A stretch of DNA of 64,000 bases from Tubiluchus corallicola (Eukaryota; Priapulida; Priapulimorpha; Priapulimorphida; Tubiluchidae), in contig JAQGDQ010000502.1 in the NCBI GenBank assembly GCA_030141605.1, forward strand, positions 62,001-126,000, given 5' to 3'. The translations under genes and the position numbers were made by a program. Numbering within the stretch: position 1 is the stretch's first letter; each line of letters begins with the position of its first letter. The notes below the pieces were generated by a model that saw nothing but the letters and a program-made list of their open reading frames with translations, made no database searches and was not told where the DNA came from. Positions 12,401-24,400 of this stretch are shown here, piece after piece.

Positions 12401-15400
12401 AAACAATGTGGACCTGTGCCTTACCGTGCATCGCAATGTGGTTCAGTAGCTGACAGACTCCAAGAACGTAACAATATTGAAACAGTTGAGGGCAGACACT
12501 TTAAACACTTACAAGACTGAAGCGTGTCTTTTTTTTCGAATATTCTCACTGCAGTAATAAATGGTAATGGCTTCTGTCAACCTGCTTTTGCGTCACCATA
12601 GAAAATAACGTTGTTCCATCTTGTAGATTTGACAACTACGATGCTAATATATGCGTGGGAAAAGGAGTGGTCAACTTAGGGCTTTGGGACACTGCAGGTC
12701 AGGATGAATATGACAGGCTAAGACCATTGGCTTATCCGCAAACAGTGAGTTCATCTTGCTGTGTTTTTCAAAGGGATGTTTGCAGTACGTAGTGCTAAAA
12801 AATGTTTGCACAGCTCTAGTATCACTATCTTTAATATTTACAATCTTAGAGCGTTCACTCCAATAAATACAGTAAAAAGCCCATACTCCAAAGTCTAAGC
12901 TGTTTTGTGGACTACATTTTAAAAGAACTCTTCTTTAGATTTATAGCAATATATTAAAATATTAAAATAATTTAAAATATTTAAATTACAAAACATTAAC
13001 TAATTACAAATTATAATCCAGCGCACCATGTAATCAATGAGCGCCTTTACTTGCCTGTAATTAAATCCGCACTTCTGTAACACTTAAAGCATAAGAAAAC
13101 CCTCCACTTACACACTGCCTTTTTGCATACAGGGCTTACGTCAGCAGTAACGCTGTATAAAACTTGTAAATTCAAACTCCCGCGATGACCGTTAGGCGCA
13201 GCCATTTTAATAGTAAGTCATTTCAAACAAGTTTGGATAACATTGCCTAAAGTTTGAAAAAATAGCGCACACATCATTCGTAGCGCACACACGTCAATAA
13301 CTAAGTTAAATTTTAAATTACTATATCTTCTCAACAAGATTTAAATAACTAATAATTTTCTTTTATAGTCATGTAAGTCTTTCAAATTTAACTGGAATTT
13401 TCTTCAGGTACCCTTTTTCTTGTCTTTTAAGCTCATAGTATGTGTAAGAGGCATTTGCTATGTTAAGACCAGGAACCTCCAACAGCTTAGTAGCGACTGA
13501 TGTATATTAATACTTAAGGGTTAGCAGTCAATAACCTCCACATGATGGTTTAATGAGATGTACGCTCATTACCCTATCAACATGTTTTGGCAGTAAGAAA
13601 CATGAACTGCTCCATTATTTGGACTAATGAGCATCCAGCTGCTTGCCAGAACTGCGAGATGATGGCTAAAATTAGTATACCTAATTTAGTACAAGAAATT
13701 GTATATACGGTGCAGCAGCAGTAACCGTCACTGTTAGATTTGGATTCGACTCGTATGCCTAACCTCCGTGTACCACTCTCTGCCAGGATTCTCCTCGGTG
13801 TCCAAGACGTGTCCATTAAACTCAAAATCACTGGCTATATCCAAGAAAAAGTAAGACAATGCCAATTAAGTAGATTTAAAAAACCAGCTCATTCCAATGA
13901 TGTTAACTTCTTTAATTCCAATTTTGTATATTCACGTCCCCAATAACTAAAAAAAGTTTCTTTAATTATAAATTCATAACTCATTCGTAAATTAAAACGG
14001 TGATCTACAACTAATTTTTGTTACGTATTATATATGCATGTAATATGTTTATTGTGAAATTGATGTAAATTTTGTCTTTATTATTATGTATTATGTATTG
14101 GATATATGTATGATATGTATATTGTAATAAATTGCTGTAAACTTCGTCTTAAGTTTATTATGTACTTTGCTTATATTGTCCCTATATATTATATTATGTA
14201 CCTATTGTACCTATGTTTATAAATGAGTATTTCTAGTTGTTTCTAGTTGTAGTTTTATGCACAGTAATTTATAGTTTTACACCGGACGTTTTAATAATTA
14301 TTAATTATTTTTGACACCAAGGACGTCATTTGTAATCCATTTTATTATATATATTATATATATATAAATATATAATCAAGAAAATATTTCAACGCCAAAA
14401 AACCAATAGTACCAACATTTATTATTCTAAATTGATTTCCCGCAATTTTTATTGCCATTCTTATGGCAGATCTTTTTCTGGTTATAGAATCTAGCTGCTA
14501 CTAATATTTTTAATATCTATAACCACAAAACCATGCCTGCAGACGTATTTTGTCGAAAAAAACGAGAAACAACTATTCTGATGCATTGGTATGACCACCG
14601 TGTTTTGCAGTTTTATTGGAGTTAATGCGCCCTTCAAAGGAACTTTGTTTTTGTTCATGTTTAAAATAATCATTGTCGTGTGTGATAGACTGCACATCTT
14701 GAATGCAAGTCTCTATTTGTTGAACAAGATGTTTGTTATCCAATTTGAGCTTAAATTATATTATTCCATGTAGCATTATTCTTTTGCATACTGAACTCTA
14801 CTTAGCCTTCTCTTCAATAGTAGTACCCTTCTAAACTACGACCAAAATATTGATATTTTTCAAACATTCATAAAAACACTGGTCAGTTTGTTCAATAGTG
14901 CCGCGAGCTTATGTTTTTGCATATTAGTACCTACCATAGCAATACTTTGTGCTTATGAATGTATGTAAATGGCACGGTAAAAATGTCACAGGAAAGAATG
15001 ACACAAACGGAAAAGCAGGTAAAAATGGCATACTTAATGACATGTGAGTTTAGGCTTAGCATTACTGGGATAATCGTTTTAGTTATTTTTAGTTGTTTCA
15101 GTTCCTCTGCCATGGGAGTTATGTTTCAACACAGCTTGCTTGTTTGCTTGTTTGGTTGGTTGTTTTTTGTCTGTTACATCAGTAAGGATATTTGCGCAAC
15201 AACTACCTAATAGATTTTCGTAAAACATTGTGGACAAGGCGGGTATTGAGTTCGGTGCTGTTGCGTTCTAAAAAAACTTGGTCGTCCCACCCCCTGTCCA
15301 TCGCCACTGCCCACGATGCATCATCCCTCAAATCTAGAGTTGTATTTACTAAACCTTTTTGCAGTATATCTATATACGTCAATAGCTGACCCCCTCTCGG

Positions 15401-18400
15401 CCTTTTTGTCGTTTTAAGAGTTTTACGTAATGTTATAGGAAGAGGAGACTCTTGAGGTAATCTTAGTGCATGCGCAAACCAATGCAATCGTTTTACTTTT
15501 ATTTGTTTACTCCAAGAATTCTTCTTTACCACATTATACAGGTCATCATTGAATATTCTGTCAGGCCATTAAATTGCTAGTAATTTCCTACAGAGACGTC
15601 TTTGAAAAGCGTCAATTTGTTTCTGCTACATAAATGGGAATCTGTTCGCCACTTGATTTTCGCAAAACTTGACCGAACTCCAGGTACAAAAAACATTCGC
15701 GAAGCACTTCATGGGCGTCTCAGAGGGATATTTGCTTGTTTAGTACTTATTTTTTGTTATCTTCGCCTGGACAAACAACATACTACGAGTTAGTTCCAGT
15801 TCCATTTAGAGAGATTCTCGCTTGTAAAACTTTGTACGGCTGTCTATTACCTTTGCTTATTAATTTGTATAGCCTTATAAGGTGACTTGGTATGTGAATA
15901 CGTATAATATTTGTCAGTCTATTACCATCGACAAAATTAATGGTGAAGAGGTAGATAAACACTATGTGGAACATACGTGCACTATTGATTATAAATGTAT
16001 ATAATGAACAAATATTTTGTGAGACTTTTGCTAGTCTATATAATACCAATACAGGCACATTTTTGTATGTTTGTTTTTTATCTTTGTGTTAAATTTTTTA
16101 TTCAAAAGAATCAGACAAATAAATTTAGGACTGTTAAGCTTTGACAGAGATCTACTTCCTACTGAGGTCTGTATTCTAACTTTACTATAGAAATTAATTG
16201 CATCAGTATAACATTTATGCCATTTTTCTACTTTTCCATGTGTGCCAATTTTTTCTGTGCAATGTTTACCATGCTATTTTTTCCTGTGCCATTGTTACCG
16301 TGTCATTTTCTCCTGTGCCATTTTTACCTGCGCACATCGTTATGTTTATACATGTCATCTAGTAATAGTTGTTACAGTGCCTGTATGCTAGTGTTTTGGA
16401 TATAAGCACGTGGTGCCTCCTGGTGTTTGTTTTCCCTAGTTTAGACAGGTGAGCTAGGTCAGGAAATAGGCCATTGGCCTCATTTCACAGTTAGAATATG
16501 AAAGTAGTGTGTCACCGGTATGCGGCAAAGATTTAAGTTTCATTTCTTCACATTTCGTCATGTCATATTATTGTTAATTATCATTATACCATTTACTTAA
16601 TGTTTTGACGTTGGTTTAGCAGAAAGAATTTTTAATTTTTCTTCAGATAAAACGAAGTCGAACGCATGTCGCGTACAGTTTTATATCTCAGTCCGTGTGC
16701 CTAGACGAGACGGCCATATTACTTTCGAGAACAGAACACCTGGACAAGGCTAGTACAGCATGGCTTCCGGGCAAGGACAATATTTGTTGAATCTAAATGA
16801 AGAACAGCTTCAGCAAAAAACCGTACAAGAGTTAAGAAAGTTGCTACGGGATAAGGGATTACAAGTCGCTGGAAGCAAAGCAGAATTAGTCCAACGAGTA
16901 CTGGACATCGAGATTACTGCAGAGGTAACCACGCCTACTTCAAAGAGTGAGAGTGTTAAGACGCCTCGTGACCAATCAGGCGAGGGGGGAGTGACGCAAA
17001 AGGACAAAACCACGCCCAGCAGTGTGAAGACTTCTGCAACAAACTTAAGCAGGCTTGATTTGCATGCCTTGAAAATTAAAGAACAGAAACTAAAATTACA
17101 AGCCATGGAAATCAAACATTTGCGCATGCAAAAGGCTAGTCAGGGGTCTGCTAGTTCAGATGTGGTTTCGCCTGTAGCCAAAGAAATGTCAAGTGCAGAA
17201 AAGGTCAATGAGTGGATTGAAAAGTCACACAAAGATGTCACAGAAGTCTCGTCACCTGAAGGGCTCATCAAACCCGAAGCTTACGTTACTATGGCTACCA
17301 ATGATAAATACGCCATAGGTGCTTTAGTATTGGCTTCTTCGCTACGTAATGTTGGTATTACACGTAGTTTAGCGATATTAATTACAACTGGAATTTCTAA
17401 ACCCGTTATGACGCAGCTAAGCGCCGCCTTTGACCACGTGGAGCTTGTGGAAGCTATTGACAGTTCAGATGTAAAAAGTCTGCAATTACTAGGGCGGCCC
17501 GAATTAAAGGTGACTTTTACAAAACTGCATTGTTGGAGGCTAACTCAGTTCTCAAAATGTGTATTTTTGGATTCTGATGTAATTGTGCTGCAAAACATAG
17601 ACGATTTATTTAGCTGGAACGAACTGTCAGCAGTTGCAGATACAGGCTGGCCTGATTGTTTTAATAGCGGACTTTTCGTTTTTGAACCTAATCTTGCCAC
17701 GTACAGTGAATTGAGGTCATTCGCTCAGTCAGATTCAAGCACATTCGACGGTGGAGATCAAGGTCTACTAAACCAGTATTTTAAAGCCTGGAATACAGCT
17801 TTTGATAAACGATTGCCATACAGGTATAATGTAGCAGTTAAAGGGACTTATGGGTATTTACCAGCTGTGAAGCAGTTTCGAGAAAGTGTCAAGGTTGCTC
17901 ATTTCATGGGTCCTAGTAAGCCCTGGGACAGTATACGCAGCATTTATCACAAGCAAGTGGCGCCAGCTACAGGTGAAACAGACTTTGAATCTGAAATGTT
18001 AAATATTTGGTGGTCACTTTACATTCATGAGGTCGAACCAAACTGGCCTCATGAATTAGAACTAATAAATAAAGCTAATGTTCAGCAGCACATTCCTACC
18101 CGAACAAAACTCAGTCCTGACGCACCTGAATTTGCCACTCGCATACATAACAGGAGCAGTGTTCAACAGGCTTCGTTACCTGAACAAGCTTCACACAATG
18201 CATTTAGCGGAAACACACTTTCGCGCTCGCCTCCCACAAATAATTTTGGCGACAATAAGCAATTAATGGATCTCATTTTGGAAGGTCAGCGGCAGCATTT
18301 AAATATGTATTGTGCGATGCAACTGCCAAATGTGGAGCTAGAGAAATATGACGGAAATATTATGAATCTCTGGCGCTTTATTCGTCGGTTCGAGACTTCG

Positions 18401-21400
18401 GTAGAAAATTATACACATGATGACGGGGCGAGATATACCAGGCTTTTACAATTTTGCACGGGCGAAGCAAAACGGGTTGTCGAAAGTTGCAGTTATATGG
18501 ATCCGCAGATCGCATACAGTCATGCTAAGCAAATGCTTATCGAACGTTTCGGGTCACCCTTTATTGTAACGCAAGCGTGGTTGGCTAAAATAAATGAGTT
18601 TGCAGTCATAAAAAATAATGAAAAAGAAAAACTCAGGGAATTTTCTGACTTGTTGATTGGTTGTGTAGAGACATTAAAGGCCATGGACAATTTAGCCGAA
18701 ATAAATACACAGACAAGTTTGCTTCAAGTCATTAAGAAACTTCCATTCCGTTTGCAAGATAAATGGAGAGACGTTGTTACCAAGTTAAATAAACATGATG
18801 GCAGAAATCCTACAATTTACGACGTGGTGGGATTTGTCAAAGAGGCGGCTGAAAAAATGAACCATCCTGTGTTTGGTGACCTTGCAACCGGTGGTCAAAC
18901 GAACATTACAAAACGCAACAATAAATTAGCAACTAGAAATTTCGCATGCACTACCTTTCGAACAAGAAGTTCATCCAGAGAAGAAAAATCGAGTCAAACA
19001 GGCGGAACGTCTAAGGATAGAAAATTAAGCAGTAGAGATGTCAGAAAATGTGTGTTCTGCAACTCAGCCGAGCATGTTTCTCTAAAAAACTGTGAACAGT
19101 TTACAGACAAGTCGGATGAAGAGAGACTACAGCTTGCTCGGAAAAGTCGTTTATGTTTTAACTGCTTACAGAAAGGGAACCACAGAGCTGGAAGCTGTTA
19201 CAAACCAGGTTGTACAAGACAGGGATGCAGAAGAAAACATTCTGCTCTGCTTCATGATGCTCTGGAGAAGTGGGCTCCTTCCAATGACGAGAGGTCAACA
19301 AATGTTGAAGCAACAAGTTGCGCTGTTACTACAACCAAACTGTCAACAAGGGCTGTGCTCCCCATCACTCCTGTTAAGGTACAGGTGCAAGGCGGACGTC
19401 CAATTCAGACAATGGCTTTGTTGGATCCAGGATCAACTAATACGTTCTGTTCCAAGGCCATATATGATGAGCTGGGAGCTGTTGGCAAGAAACAAGTCGT
19501 GTCACTGACTACAATTGAAAAGAAGCATTCAAAAATAAATACTTCTGTGACCGAGTTGTACGTCAGTAAGTTGGATGGATCAAACAAAATGAAACTTCCC
19601 TTTGTCTTTGTCAGGCCATCTTTGACGTTGGATGTTGACTATTTGGTAGACGAACAAGACATTAGTAACTGGCCTCATCTCAAAGATGTTCCTTTGATGC
19701 TAGCTGATTCACGCGAACTGCAGCTCGGGTTAATCATAGGACAGGACGTCTCTGATGCATTGATGCCTTTAGAAACACGCTGTGGGCCAAAAGGAGCTCC
19801 GTATGCAACAAGGACTAGACTTGGATGGACATTAAATGGCCTGATAGGAGGCGGCAATGAGGACGCTAAAAGGCTGTCAAACAACCTTCTTCAGGCAGAA
19901 CAGGTTGCCAGCCAGTCTGATCAATTACAGCGACAAGTCGAAAAACTTGGAAAATGGACGCTGTTGGCGATAGCATACAGTACTCCCGTGACGATAAGAT
20001 GGCGCTGCGTATTTGGGAGAAATCCATCACCAAAAGAAATGGTCACTACGAATTGGAGATACCTTTTAAGTCTAGTGATGACAACATTCCTGACAGTTTT
20101 CAAATGGCTTCAAAGAGGTTGGCAAGCCTTCGCTGTAGACTCAGCAAGAATAAGTTGTTGCATGAAAAATACACCCAAGCCATGGCTGATCTGCTCGAAA
20201 AGGGATACGCAGAAGAAGTTGTTGAACATGATACGAATGTTGCAACATGGTACTTGCCACATTTTCCAGTTTTTAACGAGAACAAACCCGAAAAAACTAG
20301 GATCGTATTTGATTGTTCGGCAACAGAAGACGCAGTCTCTCTCAACATGTTGGCAGTACAAGGTCCAGATCTGACTAATAAATTGCTTGGTGTCCTGCTA
20401 CGCTTTCGAGAGTATCCAGTAGTAATCATGGCTGATGTTCGTGAGATGTTTCACCAGGTGTACGTTGCACCGAAGAATAGGGACATGTTGAGATTTCTCT
20501 GGTGGAAGGATGGAAACCTAGATGCTCCACCCTCAATATTTCGAATGACAGTCCACCTTTTCGGCGGTGTGTGGTCGCCCAGCGTAGCTTCATTTGCTCT
20601 CCAACAGACAGCTAGAGATAACGTCAACTGTTTTGATGAGCATACATTAAATACGGTGTTACATAGCCTCTATGTCGACGACCTCCTTAAATCTGTGGAA
20701 ACTGCAAAAGAAGCAATCCTTTTGATGTCAAAATTAACACAGATTCTAGACACTGGAGGTTTCCACTTGACCAAATGGATAAGTAACGACAGAGACGTAT
20801 TAGCATGTGTGCCAATTGAAGAACGAGGAAAAAACATTAAGAACCTTGATCTAACCCAGGACGATCTACCAAATGAACGAGCCTTAGGAGTTAAATGGGA
20901 TGTCAAAAGCGATATGCTTGGCATTCAGGTTAAGCTGCGAAAAAAGCCAAGCACCAAGCGGGGACTACTTAGTTCATTAGCAAGCACCTATGATCCCCTA
21001 GGCATGGTCTCGCCTTTCATTTTACAAGCGAAAAGACTGTTTCAGAACGAATGCCGGATCCATGAAAAATCATGGGATGATAGACTGGAAGGAGAGACTG
21101 AGAAAAGTTGGGATAAATGGAAATCTGATTGTCCTGCGCTAGAATACTTTACTCTAGACAGATGCCTGAAGCCAAGAGACTTTGGAAGAATTGCAGTCTT
21201 GCAGCTGCATCACTTCAGCGATGCATCCCAGTATGCTTATGGCACTGTGACTTATGCTCGGATGGAAAATGCTGACGGAGTTGTACACACAGCATTTGTA
21301 ATGGCAAAGTCTAGGCTAGCACCTATAAAAGGCCTAACCATACCACGCCTTGAGTTGTGCGCAGCAGTATTAGCCTCAACTGTCGACAAACAACTGAGAA

Positions 21401-24400
21401 GAGAATTGTCCATACCCATCAGCGAGTCCGTGTTTTGGTGTGACAGCACTATAGTGCTTCAATACATACGCAACACCACAAGACGTTTCCATACTTTCGT
21501 GCAAAATAGAGTGACTACCATACTAGAAAGTTCGTCGCCTGTTCAGTGGCATTACATCAGTACCGCAGATAATCCAGCTGATGACGTATCCCGCGGAATG
21601 GACGCCAATGCCTTAGTAAAATCTCAGCGTTGGAAATATGGTCCTAGTTTTCTGCGAAAAGGCCAACATGAATGGCCGCAGCATGATCCGAGCAAAGTAA
21701 ACGATGAACTTAACGACGATAAAGAAGTCAAGCAGACGACATGTTCCACTACTGTAAAAGATATACAGGATAGAAACGACACAATTAGCAAGCTCATTGA
21801 ACATTTTTCGTCATTTTACAAGCTCAAGAAAGCAGCAGCTTGGATTCTTCGTCTGAAGGACATTTTGCAAAAGAAGATCAGAGGAGAAAAACCTGAAGTA
21901 CCTCCAAAGTTAACAGTGCAAGAGCTGACAAGAGCCCAAGATGCATTAGTAAAATTCGTTCAGACTCAGAACTTTGACATCGAATATAGGGCGCTTACAC
22001 AAAAATCTGCTAAATTGATGCGCATCCCTAGATCAAGCAGGTTACGAAAACTTGATCCGTTCATTTGCGAGAAGGGTTTGCTACGTGTTGGTGGACGACT
22101 GAAGAATGCATGTCTGCAGGAAGGCGCCAGGCACCCATTGATATTACCGAAAAGGCATAAGCTGTCAGAGCTAATCATTCGTCATTACCACGAAACGAAC
22201 GGACACATTGGCAGGGAACATGTCATAGCTTTAGTAAGAAATGAATTTTGGATAATTCATGCACGAGCCTTGGCACGCAAAGTCCTGTACGAATGCCGAC
22301 ATTGCAGGATCCGCAAGCCATCTTTCCTTGATCAAAAGATGGCAGATTTGCCTATTGACAGACTACAGCCATCAGACGCTTTTACCACTATTGGCATTGA
22401 TTGTTTTGGCCCGATAGAGACCAAGAGAGGCCGCTCACACATTAAACGCTATGGAGTCATCTTTACATGCCTAGCTACACGCAGTGTTCACTTGGAAGTC
22501 CTATTTGACATGTCTACTGATTCGGTTATAAAGGCGATCCACAGATTTTGCTGCCGCCGAAGGAAGCCAGACAAAATCAGGTCAGATTGTGGGACTAATT
22601 TTGTAGGAGCAAGCAGAGAGCTGAGAAAGTCTATAGCCGAGTGGAACAATGACGTCATACATTCAGAGCTTCTTCAGCGGCAAATAGAATGGGAATTCAA
22701 CCCACCAAGAGCCCCACACATGGGAGGTGTTTGGGAGTCTCTCATTAAGAGTGTGAAGAAGATTCTAAACTCTCTTTCCAACGAACAAACCTTGGATGAT
22801 GAAGGCTTGGCAACCCTGTTTTGCATAGTTGAAAATATAGTTAATAGCAGACCGCTAACTACAGTTTCTGACGATGTTGATGACTTCAATCCGTTGACTC
22901 CGAATCACTTTCTTCAGATGAGCGCAGTTCCAAACCTGCCTTTGGGAAAGTTTTGTCAGGCAGATCTCTTTCGACGAAAGTGGAGACAAATACAGTATCT
23001 CTCGGATATCTTTTGGCGCAGATGGTTGACTGAATATTTGCCCACTCTTCAGACTCGAAGCAAATGGAACAAGGAGCAGAAGAATGTTGAAATAGGAGAC
23101 ATCGTATTAGTTCTGGATGAGACACCAAGGAATCACTGGATGCTAGGACGGATCATTGAAGCACGGAAAAGCAGTGATGGACTAGTGAGAAGTGTGACAT
23201 TGAAGACTAGAGATGGGACTCTAAAACGACCAATTCATAAAATAAGTTTAATCGAATGTAATAATTAGTTGATTTTGTTAAGCATTCATAAGCTGTATGT
23301 TTAAGTTAAATTCTGAAGTAGAAGTATGTCAATTTAGTCAGTCATGATATGTTATTACACTGTTGGTTTCCTTTAATTTTGTAAATGCTGCAGGAGAGCA
23401 TTTAAGGAGGCGGTGTTTTGGATATAAGCACGTGGTGCCTCCTGGTGTTTGTTTTCCCTAGTTTAGACAGGTGAGCTAGGTCAGGAAATAGGCCATTGGC
23501 CTCATTTCACAGTTAGAATATGAAAGTAGTGTGTCACCGGTATGCGGCAAAGATGTAAGTTTCATTTCTTCACATTTCGTCATGTCATATTATTGTTAAT
23601 TATCATTATACCATTTACTTAATGTTTTGACGTTGGTTTAGCAGAAAGAATTTTTAATTTTTCTTCAGATAAAACGAAGTCGAACGCATGTCGCGTACAG
23701 CTAGTGCGTCTTCCTGAAGGCTCTTTATCAGTGCAAACTGTGGCCAAAGGTTGTTTGTTTTTGATAATAAAAATACGGTTATAAAATAAAGATGATCGTG
23801 TTTCAGTGTCAAATAACGAGCATTATACGTCGTAGGTTTTCGTACAGTCTGCACCACTCTGGGCACTCGACTGTTGTGGAGTGTCCTGCAGCAACCACAC
23901 CCAACAGCAGAACTTATTCAACGTGGATCATTGTAGCAAAACCAGAACTTTCTCGTTGTCTAAAGTGAGACACTGGATCAGCAGAGGTGTTTCAGTCACG
24001 TTCAATATGTTCACGTTTATGGCAGAGCGAGAACATCTGGAACGGCTATTTTTAGACCTGGCAGTTATCCATCCTAGTGCTGACTAGGCAGGAGGTTGTT
24101 TAACTTGAATACAGCAGACAGTTATCACTTAACTATTTACCATAAAAGTATATCAGTTGTTACAAAATACAAAGCAGGTTCTTTAATTTTCTTACTTTCG
24201 TTCTCTAGGATGTGTTCTTAATATGCTTCAGTCTCGTCAGTCCCACCTCTTATGCAAATGTTCTCCACAAGGTAAGAGAGGCATTATTTATTTTAAAATT
24301 TGTCAGTATACAAGCTAGACAAATTTGTGTCACGCACACCAGTGTGCATTGTAAGCCAGCTAAACAGTCTGTTCAATTCATCTCTGTTGCATGTTTCTGC

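Larger units (their letters stand above)
13380..16391. other. Intron 3 sequence of the Rac-like gene left of the BEL element
   Basis: AT-rich intron. It holds a decayed LINE fragment (15203-15532), AT-rich palindromic DNA near 14340-14375, and two blocks of a degenerate 15-bp minisatellite, core TGGCACAGGTAAAAA: inverted relative to each other at about 14961-15031 and 16213-16336. No exon is recognised. Confidence 0.45.
16392..23699 (+). mobile_element. BEL/Pao LTR retrotransposon with captured glycogenin domain
   Basis: A complete 7,308-bp LTR retrotransposon in the sense orientation within intron 3 of the Rac-like gene. Two 286-bp LTRs (16392-16677, 23414-23699), starting TG and ending CA, differ at one base and are flanked by GCTAG duplications, so insertion was recent. 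The order SAP, glycosyltransferase 8, capsid, zinc knuckles, protease, reverse transcriptase, RNase H, integrase is BEL/Pao-like except for the glycosyltransferase. The coding part is in two overlapping frames (16760-20374 and 19954-23268). A purine-rich tract AAGGAGGCGG directly precedes the right LTR. No classic TGG primer-binding site follows the left LTR. Confidence 0.96.

Noticed and set aside
17279-18052. Glycogenin domain as an exon of the Rac-like host gene or a separate host gene
   Set aside because: It is in one open frame with SAP and Gag on both sides, without splice sites, inside LTRs with a target duplication.
20000-20374. Last 140 residues of the first BEL frame as a real domain
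   Set aside because: They overlap the reverse transcriptase frame, where all BEL similarity lies; the composition looks like an out-of-frame reading.
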